This document shows positions 56,054 to 64,000 of a stretch of 64,000 nucleotides of DNA, piece after piece. Both the position numbers and the translations under genes were made by a program. The DNA comes from Nitzschia sp. pyKryTriq1. Lineage: Eukaryota; Bacillariophyta; Bacillariophyceae; Bacillariales; Bacillariaceae. Below the pieces are notes generated by a model, which worked only from the letters and a program-made list of their open reading frames with translations, did not search any database and had not been told where the DNA came from. The stretch lies in contig OY101115.1 of NCBI GenBank assembly GCA_956465555.1, forward strand, positions 2,666,001 through 2,730,000, read 5' to 3'. Numbering within the stretch: position 1 is the stretch's first letter; the number at the start of each line of letters is the position of its first letter.

Positions 56054-59000
56054 ATGATATCGAAAAGACTTCTGGGCTGGGCCAGTGTCTTTTGCATCCT
56101 TCTTGGAGCCTGGGCTGGTCCATCGGCGTGGACATCTCCATTAGTTCAGCGGACTACTACTCGATCGGTGGTATCAGCGAGGCCGAGCCACCATTGCTGG
56201 GAACGAATTGCGCGTGGAGGTGCAACTTCAGAAGATAATCACAATGGCAATGATGACGAAGAGCGATATAGTCGACAAGTATACACTCTGGGTGCTAGGG
56301 CACACGGGCTAGTTCGATCTGCCACGGTCTACATTGATGGACCGTACACATCGGGACTGACGTACGAGGCTGCCAAGAACCTAGCACTCTCAGGAATTGG
56401 AAAAATTATCATTGTGACTTCCGAGCTGCCCCACGATGAAAACTATCACCTTCCGAAGTGGGACGATCTTGGAAACACGTATGTTCGTGGTGCTCGGGCC
56501 GAACTTGGAGTTCGTGAGGACGACCAGGAGATTTCGTCGGATGAGATTTTAGTAGAATTCCTGCATCGACTCAATCCATCCCTTCAAGTCGAGAGAATAG
56601 CACGAGAAGAATTCGAGAGTAGGTCGGGTGGTGATGGCTCCTCAGGGATTCTTCTATGCGTGGATCGTCCCTATGATACCCAACTGAAATTGAATAAAGT
56701 CTGTCGGGAACAAGGCTTTCCATTCGTCGCTGTCGAAACGGCCGGTGTCCACGGACGCACATTTTCAGATTTTGGCCCGTCCTTTGATGTCCATGATGCT
56801 GACGGGGAAACACCGGTGGTGGTACCTTTGGACCGAATTGAAATTGCGGATGAACAAGACAAAACTCTTCTGGTTCGGGCGGTCGAGGGCGAAAGACACG
56901 ATGTTTCCAAAGGAGATGAGATTCAATTTCAGATGTCCAACGGAGACACAATGGACACTTTGTATACAGTCACTCAGGTCCAGACACCTGAACGAATAAT
57001 TGTTCGGTTGAAAGAGGATTCTGAAGTTGACCTCGCGACAATTGTCGATCAGGTCAATTCGATGGCATCCAGCTTTACTCGGCAAAAGCAGTTGGTTCAA
57101 GTATCCTTCGTTTCGCTCGAGGAGGCGACCAAAGCGGCAATGGAAGATCCCTCCCTCTTCACACCATGTGACTTTGACAAAGCGTTCGACGAAACGCGGA
57201 AAATGGCGGTATTCAATTCCTTTCAGTCGTTGAACGCATTTGTCAAGACACACCAGAAGCTGCCAGCGGGGGACGGTGTTTCCGAGTTCCTGGAATTAAT
57301 CAACCAAGCCAGCGTCCCTGTGAAAAAAAACCAGAAATGGACGCAGCACTGTCAGCTTTTTGCATCCAAATGTGCAGCTAAATTTGTTCCAATACAAGCC
57401 ATCTTCGGTGCGATCGCGGCTCAAGAATGCCTCAAAGCTGCGTCTGGATTGTACAACCCAATACGCCAATTCTTGCTCTACGATTGCGATGAAGTTGTCG
57501 AGACAGCTGATATTTACAAAACCGTAGACTTGAGGCTAGTTGATTCTGGCTTAAGTTACATTATGGGCAGTAAGATCACGGACAAGCTACGGAGTCGGAA
57601 ACTTTTCGTCGTCGGGGCTGGAGCCATTGGATGCGAGATCTTGAAAAATCTTGCAGCCATGGGAGCAGGAACAACAAAAAAAGGAGTCATTGTTGTGACT
57701 GATATGGATACCATTGAAAGATCAAATCTGAGTCGCCAATTGCTTTTCAGAGACGCCGACGTTTCAAATTTCAAGAGTAAAGCAGCTGAAGAGGCCATCT
57801 CTCGCCTCAATCCTTCGGTGAGGATCGAGAGCCACACGAGCAAGGTCGGTGATGCTGAGCTCGGCCCCTTTGACAGCAAATTTTGGTCAAAGAAAGTCCA
57901 CGTTGTGCTGAATGCTCTCGACAATGTTGACGCACGCTTATACATGGATGGCCAGTGTGTCGCCAACCGGAAAGCTCTCGTCGATGCTGGTACTCTAGGT
58001 TCAAAGGGTAATGTCCAGGTTGTTGTTCCTCACCTGAGCGAATCGTATGCTTCAAGTGCCGATCCACCAGACCAGTCAATACCTGTTTGCACTTTGAAAA
58101 ACTTCCCATATGCCATATCGCATACAATTCAATGGGGCCGTGATTTATTTCACGGCCTCTTTGTTCGGCGACCCAAACAGGCAAACCATTATGCCGACGT
58201 TCTGGCGTCAACTGATATTTATCAGCTCGAAACAACACTTCAACGAGACTTGGGAGGCGAGGCGGCGGAAGATATTGCCAGGGAGCTGGTTGAAGACCTT
58301 TCAGTCCTTTTGGGACCAGTAGATGCGTCGGCGGTTGGAGAAAAAGCTGTTTCTTGGGCCGTTGAGTTGGCTCGCCAGCTCTTCCGCGACTCGATAGAGA
58401 AGCTTCTCGAAGAACATCCCCTGGATAGCGTTGATGACGACGGCGAACCGTTTTGGTCGGGGTCGCGGAAGCCTCCAACACCTTTGAACTTTCAACAAAT
58501 TTCCGAAGTGACCGGCCAAGAGCAACTTGGGAATGAAAATCTAGTTGACTTCGTGCGACACGCTGCAAGGTTACGCATTGAAACTTTTCTCGGGCAGTCA
58601 TCTCCCTCCTCGCCGGTTTCTTCCCAGGAAGCTTGGACGGCGCTTCTATCTGCAGAAGTTGGAAAGTCGCACCAAGCTGCTGGCGACAACGAAATCCACG
58701 CCCTTTTGGAGCCCCTTAAAGGTTTCAAGAGCTCGAACAGTGGCTTAACAATCGCGGAATTCGAGAAGGACGACGAAGCCAATGGTCACGTGGCTTTCAT
58801 CACAGCGGCTAGTAATCTCCGAGCTATGTGCTATGGCATTGCTCCCGTGGATTCGATGGAAACACGAAGAGTGGCTGGTCGGATCGTACCTGCTATGATA
58901 ACCACGACAGCATTTGTATCTGCTCTCTCGTGTATAGAGCTTTTGAAGCTCGTACAAGATTCTCCGTTGAAACGCTACCGAAACGCCTTTATCAACCTCG

Positions 59001-59473
59001 CCCTCCCCTTTTTCGCGTTTACAGTACCAATTCCAGCCGAGGAGGTTGACGGGCTTCGGGGTAAGACGTATACTTTATGGGATCGCATCACAATCAAAGA
59101 GACGAAAAAATTGGACTCAGAGGGCGGACTGACCCTCCGCGGTCTTCTGCAGCGACTCAAGAAGCAGTCTACTGAGGACCCTGCTTCGATAGAAATCGCT
59201 TCAATATCATACGGGCAGTATATGATATATGCGAATTTTCTCAACGAAGACGATGACGAACTTCTCGACAAAAATCTTTGGGCAGTGGTCGAAGAAGCAG
59301 TTGCATCGGGGGACAAGTTCGACAGTTCTTTCTCGCGAGATGGAGACGAGAAGGCAGCGTCGCAAGTCGTCGACGTTTTTGCCCTAGACTTGATAGTGAT
59401 TGTGGAAGACTCTGAGACAGGAGAGGAAGTTGAACTCCCTCCCGTCAGAGTTCTTCGATCCACAAAAGCGTGA
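56054..59473 (+). CDS. UBA1: Ubiquitin-activating enzyme E1 with secretory leader (periplastid sUBA1 type)
   Basis: Single exon, 1139 residues, the normal E1 size. E1 adenylates ubiquitin and passes it to E2 enzymes. The inactive adenylation half begins RYSRQVYTLG. The active half has VVGAGAIGCEILKNLAAMG and TDMDTIERSNLSRQLLF. The catalytic Cys is in PVCTLKNFPYAISHTIQWGRD. A ubiquitin-fold domain closes the C-terminus. Unlike cytosolic E1s, it starts with a signal peptide (about residues 6-26, LLGWASVFCILLGAWA) and a Ser/Thr/Arg-rich transit-like stretch. This matches the symbiont-derived E1 of the periplastid ERAD-like import machine (SELMA) in diatoms. Stroma versus periplastid space depends on the +1 residue: a cut before GPSAW would suit the periplastid space. 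Confidence 0.88.
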   Translation: MISKRLLGWASVFCILLGAWAGPSAWTSPLVQRTTTRSVVSARPSHHCWERIARGGATSEDNHNGNDDEERYSRQVYTLGARAHGLVRSATVYIDGPYTSGLTYEAAKNLALSGIGKIIIVTSELPHDENYHLPKWDDLGNTYVRGARAELGVREDDQEISSDEILVEFLHRLNPSLQVERIAREEFESRSGGDGSSGILLCVDRPYDTQLKLNKVCREQGFPFVAVETAGVHGRTFSDFGPSFDVHDADGETPVVVPLDRIEIADEQDKTLLVRAVEGERHDVSKGDEIQFQMSNGDTMDTLYTVTQVQTPERIIVRLKEDSEVDLATIVDQVNSMASSFTRQKQLVQVSFVSLEEATKAAMEDPSLFTPCDFDKAFDETRKMAVFNSFQSLNAFVKTHQKLPAGDGVSEFLELINQASVPVKKNQKWTQHCQLFASKCAAKFVPIQAIFGAIAAQECLKAASGLYNPIRQFLLYDCDEVVETADIYKTVDLRLVDSGLSYIMGSKITDKLRSRKLFVVGAGAIGCEILKNLAAMGAGTTKKGVIVVTDMDTIERSNLSRQLLFRDADVSNFKSKAAEEAISRLNPSVRIESHTSKVGDAELGPFDSKFWSKKVHVVLNALDNVDARLYMDGQCVANRKALVDAGTLGSKGNVQVVVPHLSESYASSADPPDQSIPVCTLKNFPYAISHTIQWGRDLFHGLFVRRPKQANHYADVLASTDIYQLETTLQRDLGGEAAEDIARELVEDLSVLLGPVDASAVGEKAVSWAVELARQLFRDSIEKLLEEHPLDSVDDDGEPFWSGSRKPPTPLNFQQISEVTGQEQLGNENLVDFVRHAARLRIETFLGQSSPSSPVSSQEAWTALLSAEVGKSHQAAGDNEIHALLEPLKGFKSSNSGLTIAEFEKDDEANGHVAFITAASNLRAMCYGIAPVDSMETRRVAGRIVPAMITTTAFVSALSCIELLKLVQDSPLKRYRNAFINLALPFFAFTVPIPAEEVDGLRGKTYTLWDRITIKETKKLDSEGGLTLRGLLQRLKKQSTEDPASIEIASISYGQYMIYANFLNEDDDELLDKNLWAVVEEAVASGDKFDSSFSRDGDEKAASQVVDVFALDLIVIVEDSETGEEVELPPVRVLRSTKA

Positions 59474-59531
59474 TCTACTACAAAATAACAAAAAGATGTA
59501 TTATGCGAATTGCTACGCGTAAATTATATTA

Positions 59532-62500
59532 TTAGACAGGATTTTGAACAAGGGGTCGCCTCTCGTCGGTTTCTCCGTACTCGTAGCCGCCAGGCCCACG
59601 GAATAGTGGGTGAATAGCCTCTTGCTCTTCTTCCTCGAGCCGATCCTCCTCGTCCTCTTGGGCTTTCCTCTCAAGTTCATGCTCGTAACGGAGGTATTTG
59701 CCGTTGAATGTCGCAAAAAAGACAGTCGCAGCGGTGTGCATTACAATGAGCAGGTAGAAAGAGAAAGTATACTCTGGGCGCTCAAACATCTCAGTATCGT
59801 CGATTTTCTCCGATCCAACATTTTTCAGTGCCTTGAAGACAGGAATGAAAAGGGCACTCAGCAAGTTCGAGAACAATTGCTGGATGACTAGCACCGTGTT
59901 TTCGCTCAGGGGATAGACCACATCTACTCCTAGCTCTGTTGACACAGGTTGAAGGGGTCCAACAAGAGCAGCAACGATGACAAGGCACACACGAAGATCA
60001 TTTCCCCTGTCCGAGTCCAAACTCACTCCACATTCGGCGAGTCCAAAAGCCCCCAAAACAAGCATACCGATCGTGACCGAGTAGTATGCTCGAGACGTGT
60101 CGGTGAACTTGCCGATGATCAGACTGGAAATCATGATTACGAACTGGAATGTACCACCGACGATACCTGTGTAAGCCCGTGGTGCCCCGTTAAGTCTGAC
60201 AAGATAGTCCATGTAGGTAGATAATGTATTGATGACAATTCCCGATGCCGTAAATGCAACGAGAGCGTGGATGAAGCCTTGCCTCGCAAAACAAGCTTTC
60301 AAGGAACGAATCACTTGATCATCACGGATGTCAATGTCGAGATGGTGCGGGGTGATCGTTAAGATGGGCTCAGCTCCTTCGTCAAGCTCAGAGGCTGCGG
60401 GGAATCCCACCTGAGTCAAGTCGTAACCTGCTAGGTAAGGCGGAGGATACCCCCCTTGAGGGAAATAGAACGGATGCGGCGCAGGTGGATACGAAGGTTG
60501 CTGGGGTTGCTGGTAGTAGTACTGCTGGTAGTACGCTTGCTGCTGTTGTTGCATTTGCTGTTGGAAATGTGGGTCCCAATAAGGGTATTGATACTGCTGG
60601 GGAGGAGGAGCACCGCCCATCTGGGGAGGTGGCAAACCAGGATGATACATGCCCGGGTACATTCCGGGCGGTGGCATGCCAGGATAGCCCGGAAACATCG
60701 GAAATTCTCCTTGTGGAGGATGCAAACCAGCCTGTCCTTGATTCGACGCTGGGTTATCCTGGTACAGCGGAGAGGACTGCTCGTTCTCAGTCTTCTGCTC
60801 TGACGATGTACCTTCCGACCGTTGAGGCTGACCAGACATCATGGGAGACGGTGGCATAGTACCTACTTCAAATGATTCAGCTTTGATTCTTGACATTTCT
60901 GCTATGGCCTCCGCAGTCGAGCCCGATAATGCCGAGGATGGCGCTACAAGGCCATTATCCTTAATCGCCGAGGACCTCGATCCAGTGGCTCGTCGTCTCG
61001 CGGAGCCGCCTTTTCGGCTTTTCTTGGATTTAGATTCAACATTCCTCGAGGTATTTTGGCCAGCAACAGCGTTGCCCACCGCCGGGCTGGGGGCTTCTGC
61101 TGCATCGTTGAACCTTGTTACTCGTACTGGAACACCAGGAGCATCGTCATCTGGATTAAAAGCATCTCGAACTGAAGCTGCAATAGCATTGATGCTCGGA
61201 AGTTTGGAATCGAAAGTTCCTCGCACTACACGGGCAGATGCAGACGGTGGAGTCGGAGGAGCATCCTCGAACTGAATCAACGCACCCATGAAAACAATCG
61301 TCGATAGGGTACTGAGCAGGCCAAAATAGGGGAAAATATCGTCTTTGTCTGCGACGAGAAGTGTACCAAAGACAAAAGCAAAACCAATACCGAGCTGGTT
61401 AGCATTCAATGCGACACCCGTTGCCATGGTTCGTTCTTCTTCTGGAAACCAGGAAGAAGACAGCAAAGTCGGAGTACATTGATAAAGTGGCTGCGACAAG
61501 CCCACCAAGAAAAATCCCAGATACAATCTCCATGCTGAATCACCCTCTTTCATGTCAGATTGGAGGATGGGCGGAACTCCACCACTCTTCACAATACTCC
61601 CGATCATAAGCAACAGAGCTCCAAAGAGGACAGTGCGACGAAGACCTAGACGGGACAAAATGATAGGCTCGGAAATACTGGCCACAGCATTTGCTCCAAG
61701 AAAAACGACAACCAGCCGTTCGGGATCGATATTACCAAATGCTTGTTCAGTCAACAAGGAAATGGGGGCCACAGAATAACATGTCCAGTCCGACAACAAA
61801 TTCAGGACGGACATGTACCATAACATTAGCCATCGTCGCCAGTAAACCTGAAAGCCTCGCTCATCTTGCAATGACTTTTTCGCAAGAGCCTTTCCAGGCG
61901 CTCCGTAGGCAGCAGCATTCGAGCCAGCCATCACACCGCGAGTCTGTTGACCGTTTCCATAGTCAGTGTAAGCGCCAGGCATTTGAGATCCAGTGTTTGC
62001 ACCCGGACCACCTGGTTGACCTCCCTGGGATGGGAATTGTCCACCATACGGTGGAGGTCCGCCAGCGTAATGGTTCACAAAACCGCCACCCGCAGGTTGG
62101 TCTTCCTCGCTGTAGGGAAACGGAGCAGAAGAATATCTATCGCCAACATTTCGGAATCCACCTTCATGTGCTCCTGGGGTCCCTTGAGAAGTTGCACCGT
62201 ATCCTTGGACTTGGCCCATGGGGTATGGAGCAGAACTTGCGCCGTGAACCAACGCCGCCATTTGTTCTTGCGAGATCGGCTGAGGTTGAGGGTGCGAAAG
62301 CCCTTGCTGTTGCGGAAAACCCTGCATGATAGGAGGAGGAGACATGACCGGAGATGGACTGGAATAAAAGTAGCCTGGGATGCCATGTTGTCCCATAACT
62401 GGTGACCGGCGACCACTGGCTGCAGTCATCTGGCTGGAAGGACGGCCGTCGGCACCAACCTCATGCAGTTCAGCCTTGACACTAGGATCGCTAGTCGTTC

Positions 62501-63413
62501 CGGACGTTCCGTACGACGAAACACTACTACTGGCCGACTTGTTCGCAGCATGGTAGCCTCCACGGCCATCATCACTACTATCCGAGCTTACCAGGGAGCT
62601 GACAGAATGCATGCGCGTAATACGTTGGGGATATAGGTTCATATCCGCAACAGCGCCATTCGGTTGAATCATCGGCGGTATTTGAACACCGTGTTGATGA
62701 TGCATCTCCTCATCACTCTCATCTGAAAAGGACAAACTAGCGTCGCTTTCTTTTTCCGCATTGTTCTGGTAAAACCCTGCGGCCGGTGTTCCACCCGCCG
62801 AGCCCGTACTCGAGTATGAATAGCTACGTCCACTTTTCGGGGTAGGCAAATTCTTTGCAAAGTACGAATCGTCGTCAGAAGAGGAACCATCGTCGTCGTA
62901 CTCATAACGCCGACTTCGGGAGCGTCGTGATTTTGAACTCGAAGCTTTCTTCGCGACATCGTCACCAGTAGCCTTACTTTCCTGTCCCTCCTCAGGCGCT
63001 GAGCCATCGGTTTTTGCGGCTTTCTTTGCTACCGGCGCCTGCTCACTGACCTCACTACTAGTAGGTTCAGGGTCACTCGCCTTTTTCTCATCAGGGATCT
63101 GAGGCACGGAAATGATCGGTGCCGCCGCAGTCAATTCAACCTTCGGACTCTCTGGAGTGACTGGCTGAGGAGCAGCGGGTTGCTTTTCTACAGTTTGCTC
63201 TGTCATGTCCACGTCGGCCTCCAGCTCCGGCCTCTGAGGCTCTACTTCCACGGTCGATTCAGTATCAACGCTAAGACCCTCCGAATCATGCGAAGGGTCG
63301 TCCTTTGACAGGATCTCCATTGCCGCGTCGGGAGCAGCGGTTGGTGCAACCTTCACCATGGGATCGCTAGACGGTAATTCAGTAAAAGCAGTCGAGGGAA
63401 CGTCGTGCATCAT
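59532..63413 (-). CDS. FLVCR/MFSD7-like MFS transporter with giant disordered regions
   Basis: Single exon; the first ATG pair at 63413 gives about 1293 residues (a GTG extension to 63518 is open but not needed). About 525 N-terminal residues are disordered, rich in Ser, Pro, Glu and Gly. The first six membrane helices follow (RRWLMLWYMSVLNLLSDWTCY; GANAVASISEPIILSRLGLRRTVLFGALLLMIG), resembling FLVCR-family heme/choline carriers. A central loop of about 300 residues contains Pro/Gln/Tyr-rich repeats (QQMQQQQQAYYQQYYYQ). Helices 7-12 start at GFIHALVAFTASGIVINTL. The tail is acidic. Typical members are about 500 residues, so more than half of this protein is extra low-complexity sequence. Substrate is not determinable from sequence. 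Confidence 0.8.
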   Translation of the reverse strand: MMHDVPSTAFTELPSSDPMVKVAPTAAPDAAMEILSKDDPSHDSEGLSVDTESTVEVEPQRPELEADVDMTEQTVEKQPAAPQPVTPESPKVELTAAAPIISVPQIPDEKKASDPEPTSSEVSEQAPVAKKAAKTDGSAPEEGQESKATGDDVAKKASSSKSRRSRSRRYEYDDDGSSSDDDSYFAKNLPTPKSGRSYSYSSTGSAGGTPAAGFYQNNAEKESDASLSFSDESDEEMHHQHGVQIPPMIQPNGAVADMNLYPQRITRMHSVSSLVSSDSSDDGRGGYHAANKSASSSVSSYGTSGTTSDPSVKAELHEVGADGRPSSQMTAASGRRSPVMGQHGIPGYFYSSPSPVMSPPPIMQGFPQQQGLSHPQPQPISQEQMAALVHGASSAPYPMGQVQGYGATSQGTPGAHEGGFRNVGDRYSSAPFPYSEEDQPAGGGFVNHYAGGPPPYGGQFPSQGGQPGGPGANTGSQMPGAYTDYGNGQQTRGVMAGSNAAAYGAPGKALAKKSLQDERGFQVYWRRWLMLWYMSVLNLLSDWTCYSVAPISLLTEQAFGNIDPERLVVVFLGANAVASISEPIILSRLGLRRTVLFGALLLMIGSIVKSGGVPPILQSDMKEGDSAWRLYLGFFLVGLSQPLYQCTPTLLSSSWFPEEERTMATGVALNANQLGIGFAFVFGTLLVADKDDIFPYFGLLSTLSTIVFMGALIQFEDAPPTPPSASARVVRGTFDSKLPSINAIAASVRDAFNPDDDAPGVPVRVTRFNDAAEAPSPAVGNAVAGQNTSRNVESKSKKSRKGGSARRRATGSRSSAIKDNGLVAPSSALSGSTAEAIAEMSRIKAESFEVGTMPPSPMMSGQPQRSEGTSSEQKTENEQSSPLYQDNPASNQGQAGLHPPQGEFPMFPGYPGMPPPGMYPGMYHPGLPPPQMGGAPPPQQYQYPYWDPHFQQQMQQQQQAYYQQYYYQQPQQPSYPPAPHPFYFPQGGYPPPYLAGYDLTQVGFPAASELDEGAEPILTITPHHLDIDIRDDQVIRSLKACFARQGFIHALVAFTASGIVINTLSTYMDYLVRLNGAPRAYTGIVGGTFQFVIMISSLIIGKFTDTSRAYYSVTIGMLVLGAFGLAECGVSLDSDRGNDLRVCLVIVAALVGPLQPVSTELGVDVVYPLSENTVLVIQQLFSNLLSALFIPVFKALKNVGSEKIDDTEMFERPEYTFSFYLLIVMHTAATVFFATFNGKYLRYEHELERKAQEDEEDRLEEEEQEAIHPLFRGPGGYEYGETDERRPLVQNPV

Positions 63414-64000
63414 TCGATCCCAAGAGACTACAATCTGTATGTGCCAACCGATACAAGTGCGCGAATAGCCCCACTTCCGTATGTAATCTCGCGCCGTGGG
63501 AACTCTTTTTTCGGCCACTAAATCTGCCGTGTTCGCAGGCTTCTTTTTCTAACCGGACCGTCCGTGGGCAAAAATAGACAGTTTCCGTTCACAAGAAATC
63601 AACCAACCAAGAAAGGGTGTGACGAACTACTACCACTAATGCTATGGTCCAATGTCAGTGGTGATCACAACAGATGATATGGCTTGACGCTTCAATGGTT
63701 CGAAAATATCGAAACGAAGGATGAAGGATGAGAAGTTGCTTGCTTCCACCTGCCTGCGTTGATGCGCAAGACACACATGATGTCGATGTTGTGACAAGCT
63801 CCGCCAAAGTGTACGTACTATGGGAAATTGACCGCCCATCCGGCGCGCAATAAACATCTACATGGTCGAATAATGTATTGTGGTATGTGATCAGACAAGA
63901 TTCAAAATTTTGGCGAGGGGAAGTGGCTGCTTTTCGTCCGTCGGATGTCCCTTTTGACATTCGCCGGCGTTCAATGCACATCAGAGAACCATGATGGACA
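63414..64000. other. intergenic / window edge upstream of the MFS gene
   Basis: No confident gene. A minus-strand frame of 108 codons starting with ATG at 63981 is open, but it has no recognisable domain and no supporting signal, so it is not called. Confidence 0.35.

Noticed and set aside
59513-63518. GTG-initiated extension of the MFS gene to 63518
   Set aside because: Two adjacent ATG codons at 63408-63413 are a normal eukaryotic start; the extra 35 residues have no support.
63655-63981. Possible 108-codon minus-strand gene at the right edge
   Set aside because: No domain and no conserved text; it lies in the likely promoter of the MFS gene.

Overview
The window is nuclear DNA of a stramenopile alga, most likely a diatom. 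Genes are dense, on both strands, with short GT-AG introns of about 60-120 bp. Several proteins begin with a signal peptide followed by an aromatic residue of the ASAFAP type used for secondary plastids. The set also includes an E1 enzyme of the kind used by the diatom periplastid import system, a dual-family immunophilin and many-PAS hybrid histidine kinases, all familiar from this lineage. I cannot name the species.

Layout. 1-6.9 kb: the 3' part of a TRM11-like tRNA methyltransferase, a ZIP metal transporter and an enlarged ORC5 replication-origin subunit. 7-12.4 kb (minus): VPS34 phosphatidylinositol 3-kinase (six exons) and a PuuE-like polysaccharide deacetylase/allantoinase (three exons). 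13.2-21.3 kb: a PA-RING-H2 membrane ubiquitin ligase, a type II membrane glycosyltransferase-like protein with an internal tandem repeat, a two-HMG-box protein, a very small SVIP-like protein and plastid shikimate kinase. 21.6-23.0 kb: an internally deleted tyrosine-recombinase retrotransposon with split direct repeats. 23.3-29.2 kb: an FKBP-TPR-cyclophilin fusion and an organelle-type UvrD/PcrA helicase. 29.2-37.3 kb: an unidentified small gene, a five-PAS hybrid histidine kinase and a PPR-like organelle protein. 38-45 kb: two tandem CRAL-TRIO-like paralogues, a plastid-signal HDAC-like protein, a cystathionine gamma-lyase-type enzyme and an intron-containing tRNA-Ser(GCU). 45.9-53.3 kb: a patatin-like lipase, a methyltransferase with zinc motifs and the meiotic MutS homologue MSH4. 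53.4-63.4 kb: a class V aminotransferase with a GC-AG intron, a periplastid-type ubiquitin E1 and a large FLVCR-like MFS transporter.

The genes are not an operon and mostly do unrelated housekeeping work. Some functional threads do recur. Protein quality control and ubiquitin appear in the RING ligase, the SVIP-like p97 adaptor, the E1 and the FKBP-cyclophilin. Organelle-targeted functions appear in shikimate kinase, the HDAC-like protein, the patatin, the helicase and the PPR protein. DNA maintenance appears in ORC5, MSH4 and the helicase. Intergenic DNA holds striking clusters of GTAC-centred palindromes. Exon boundaries given here were worked out by hand from splice sites, reading phase and family conservation; no transcript data were available.
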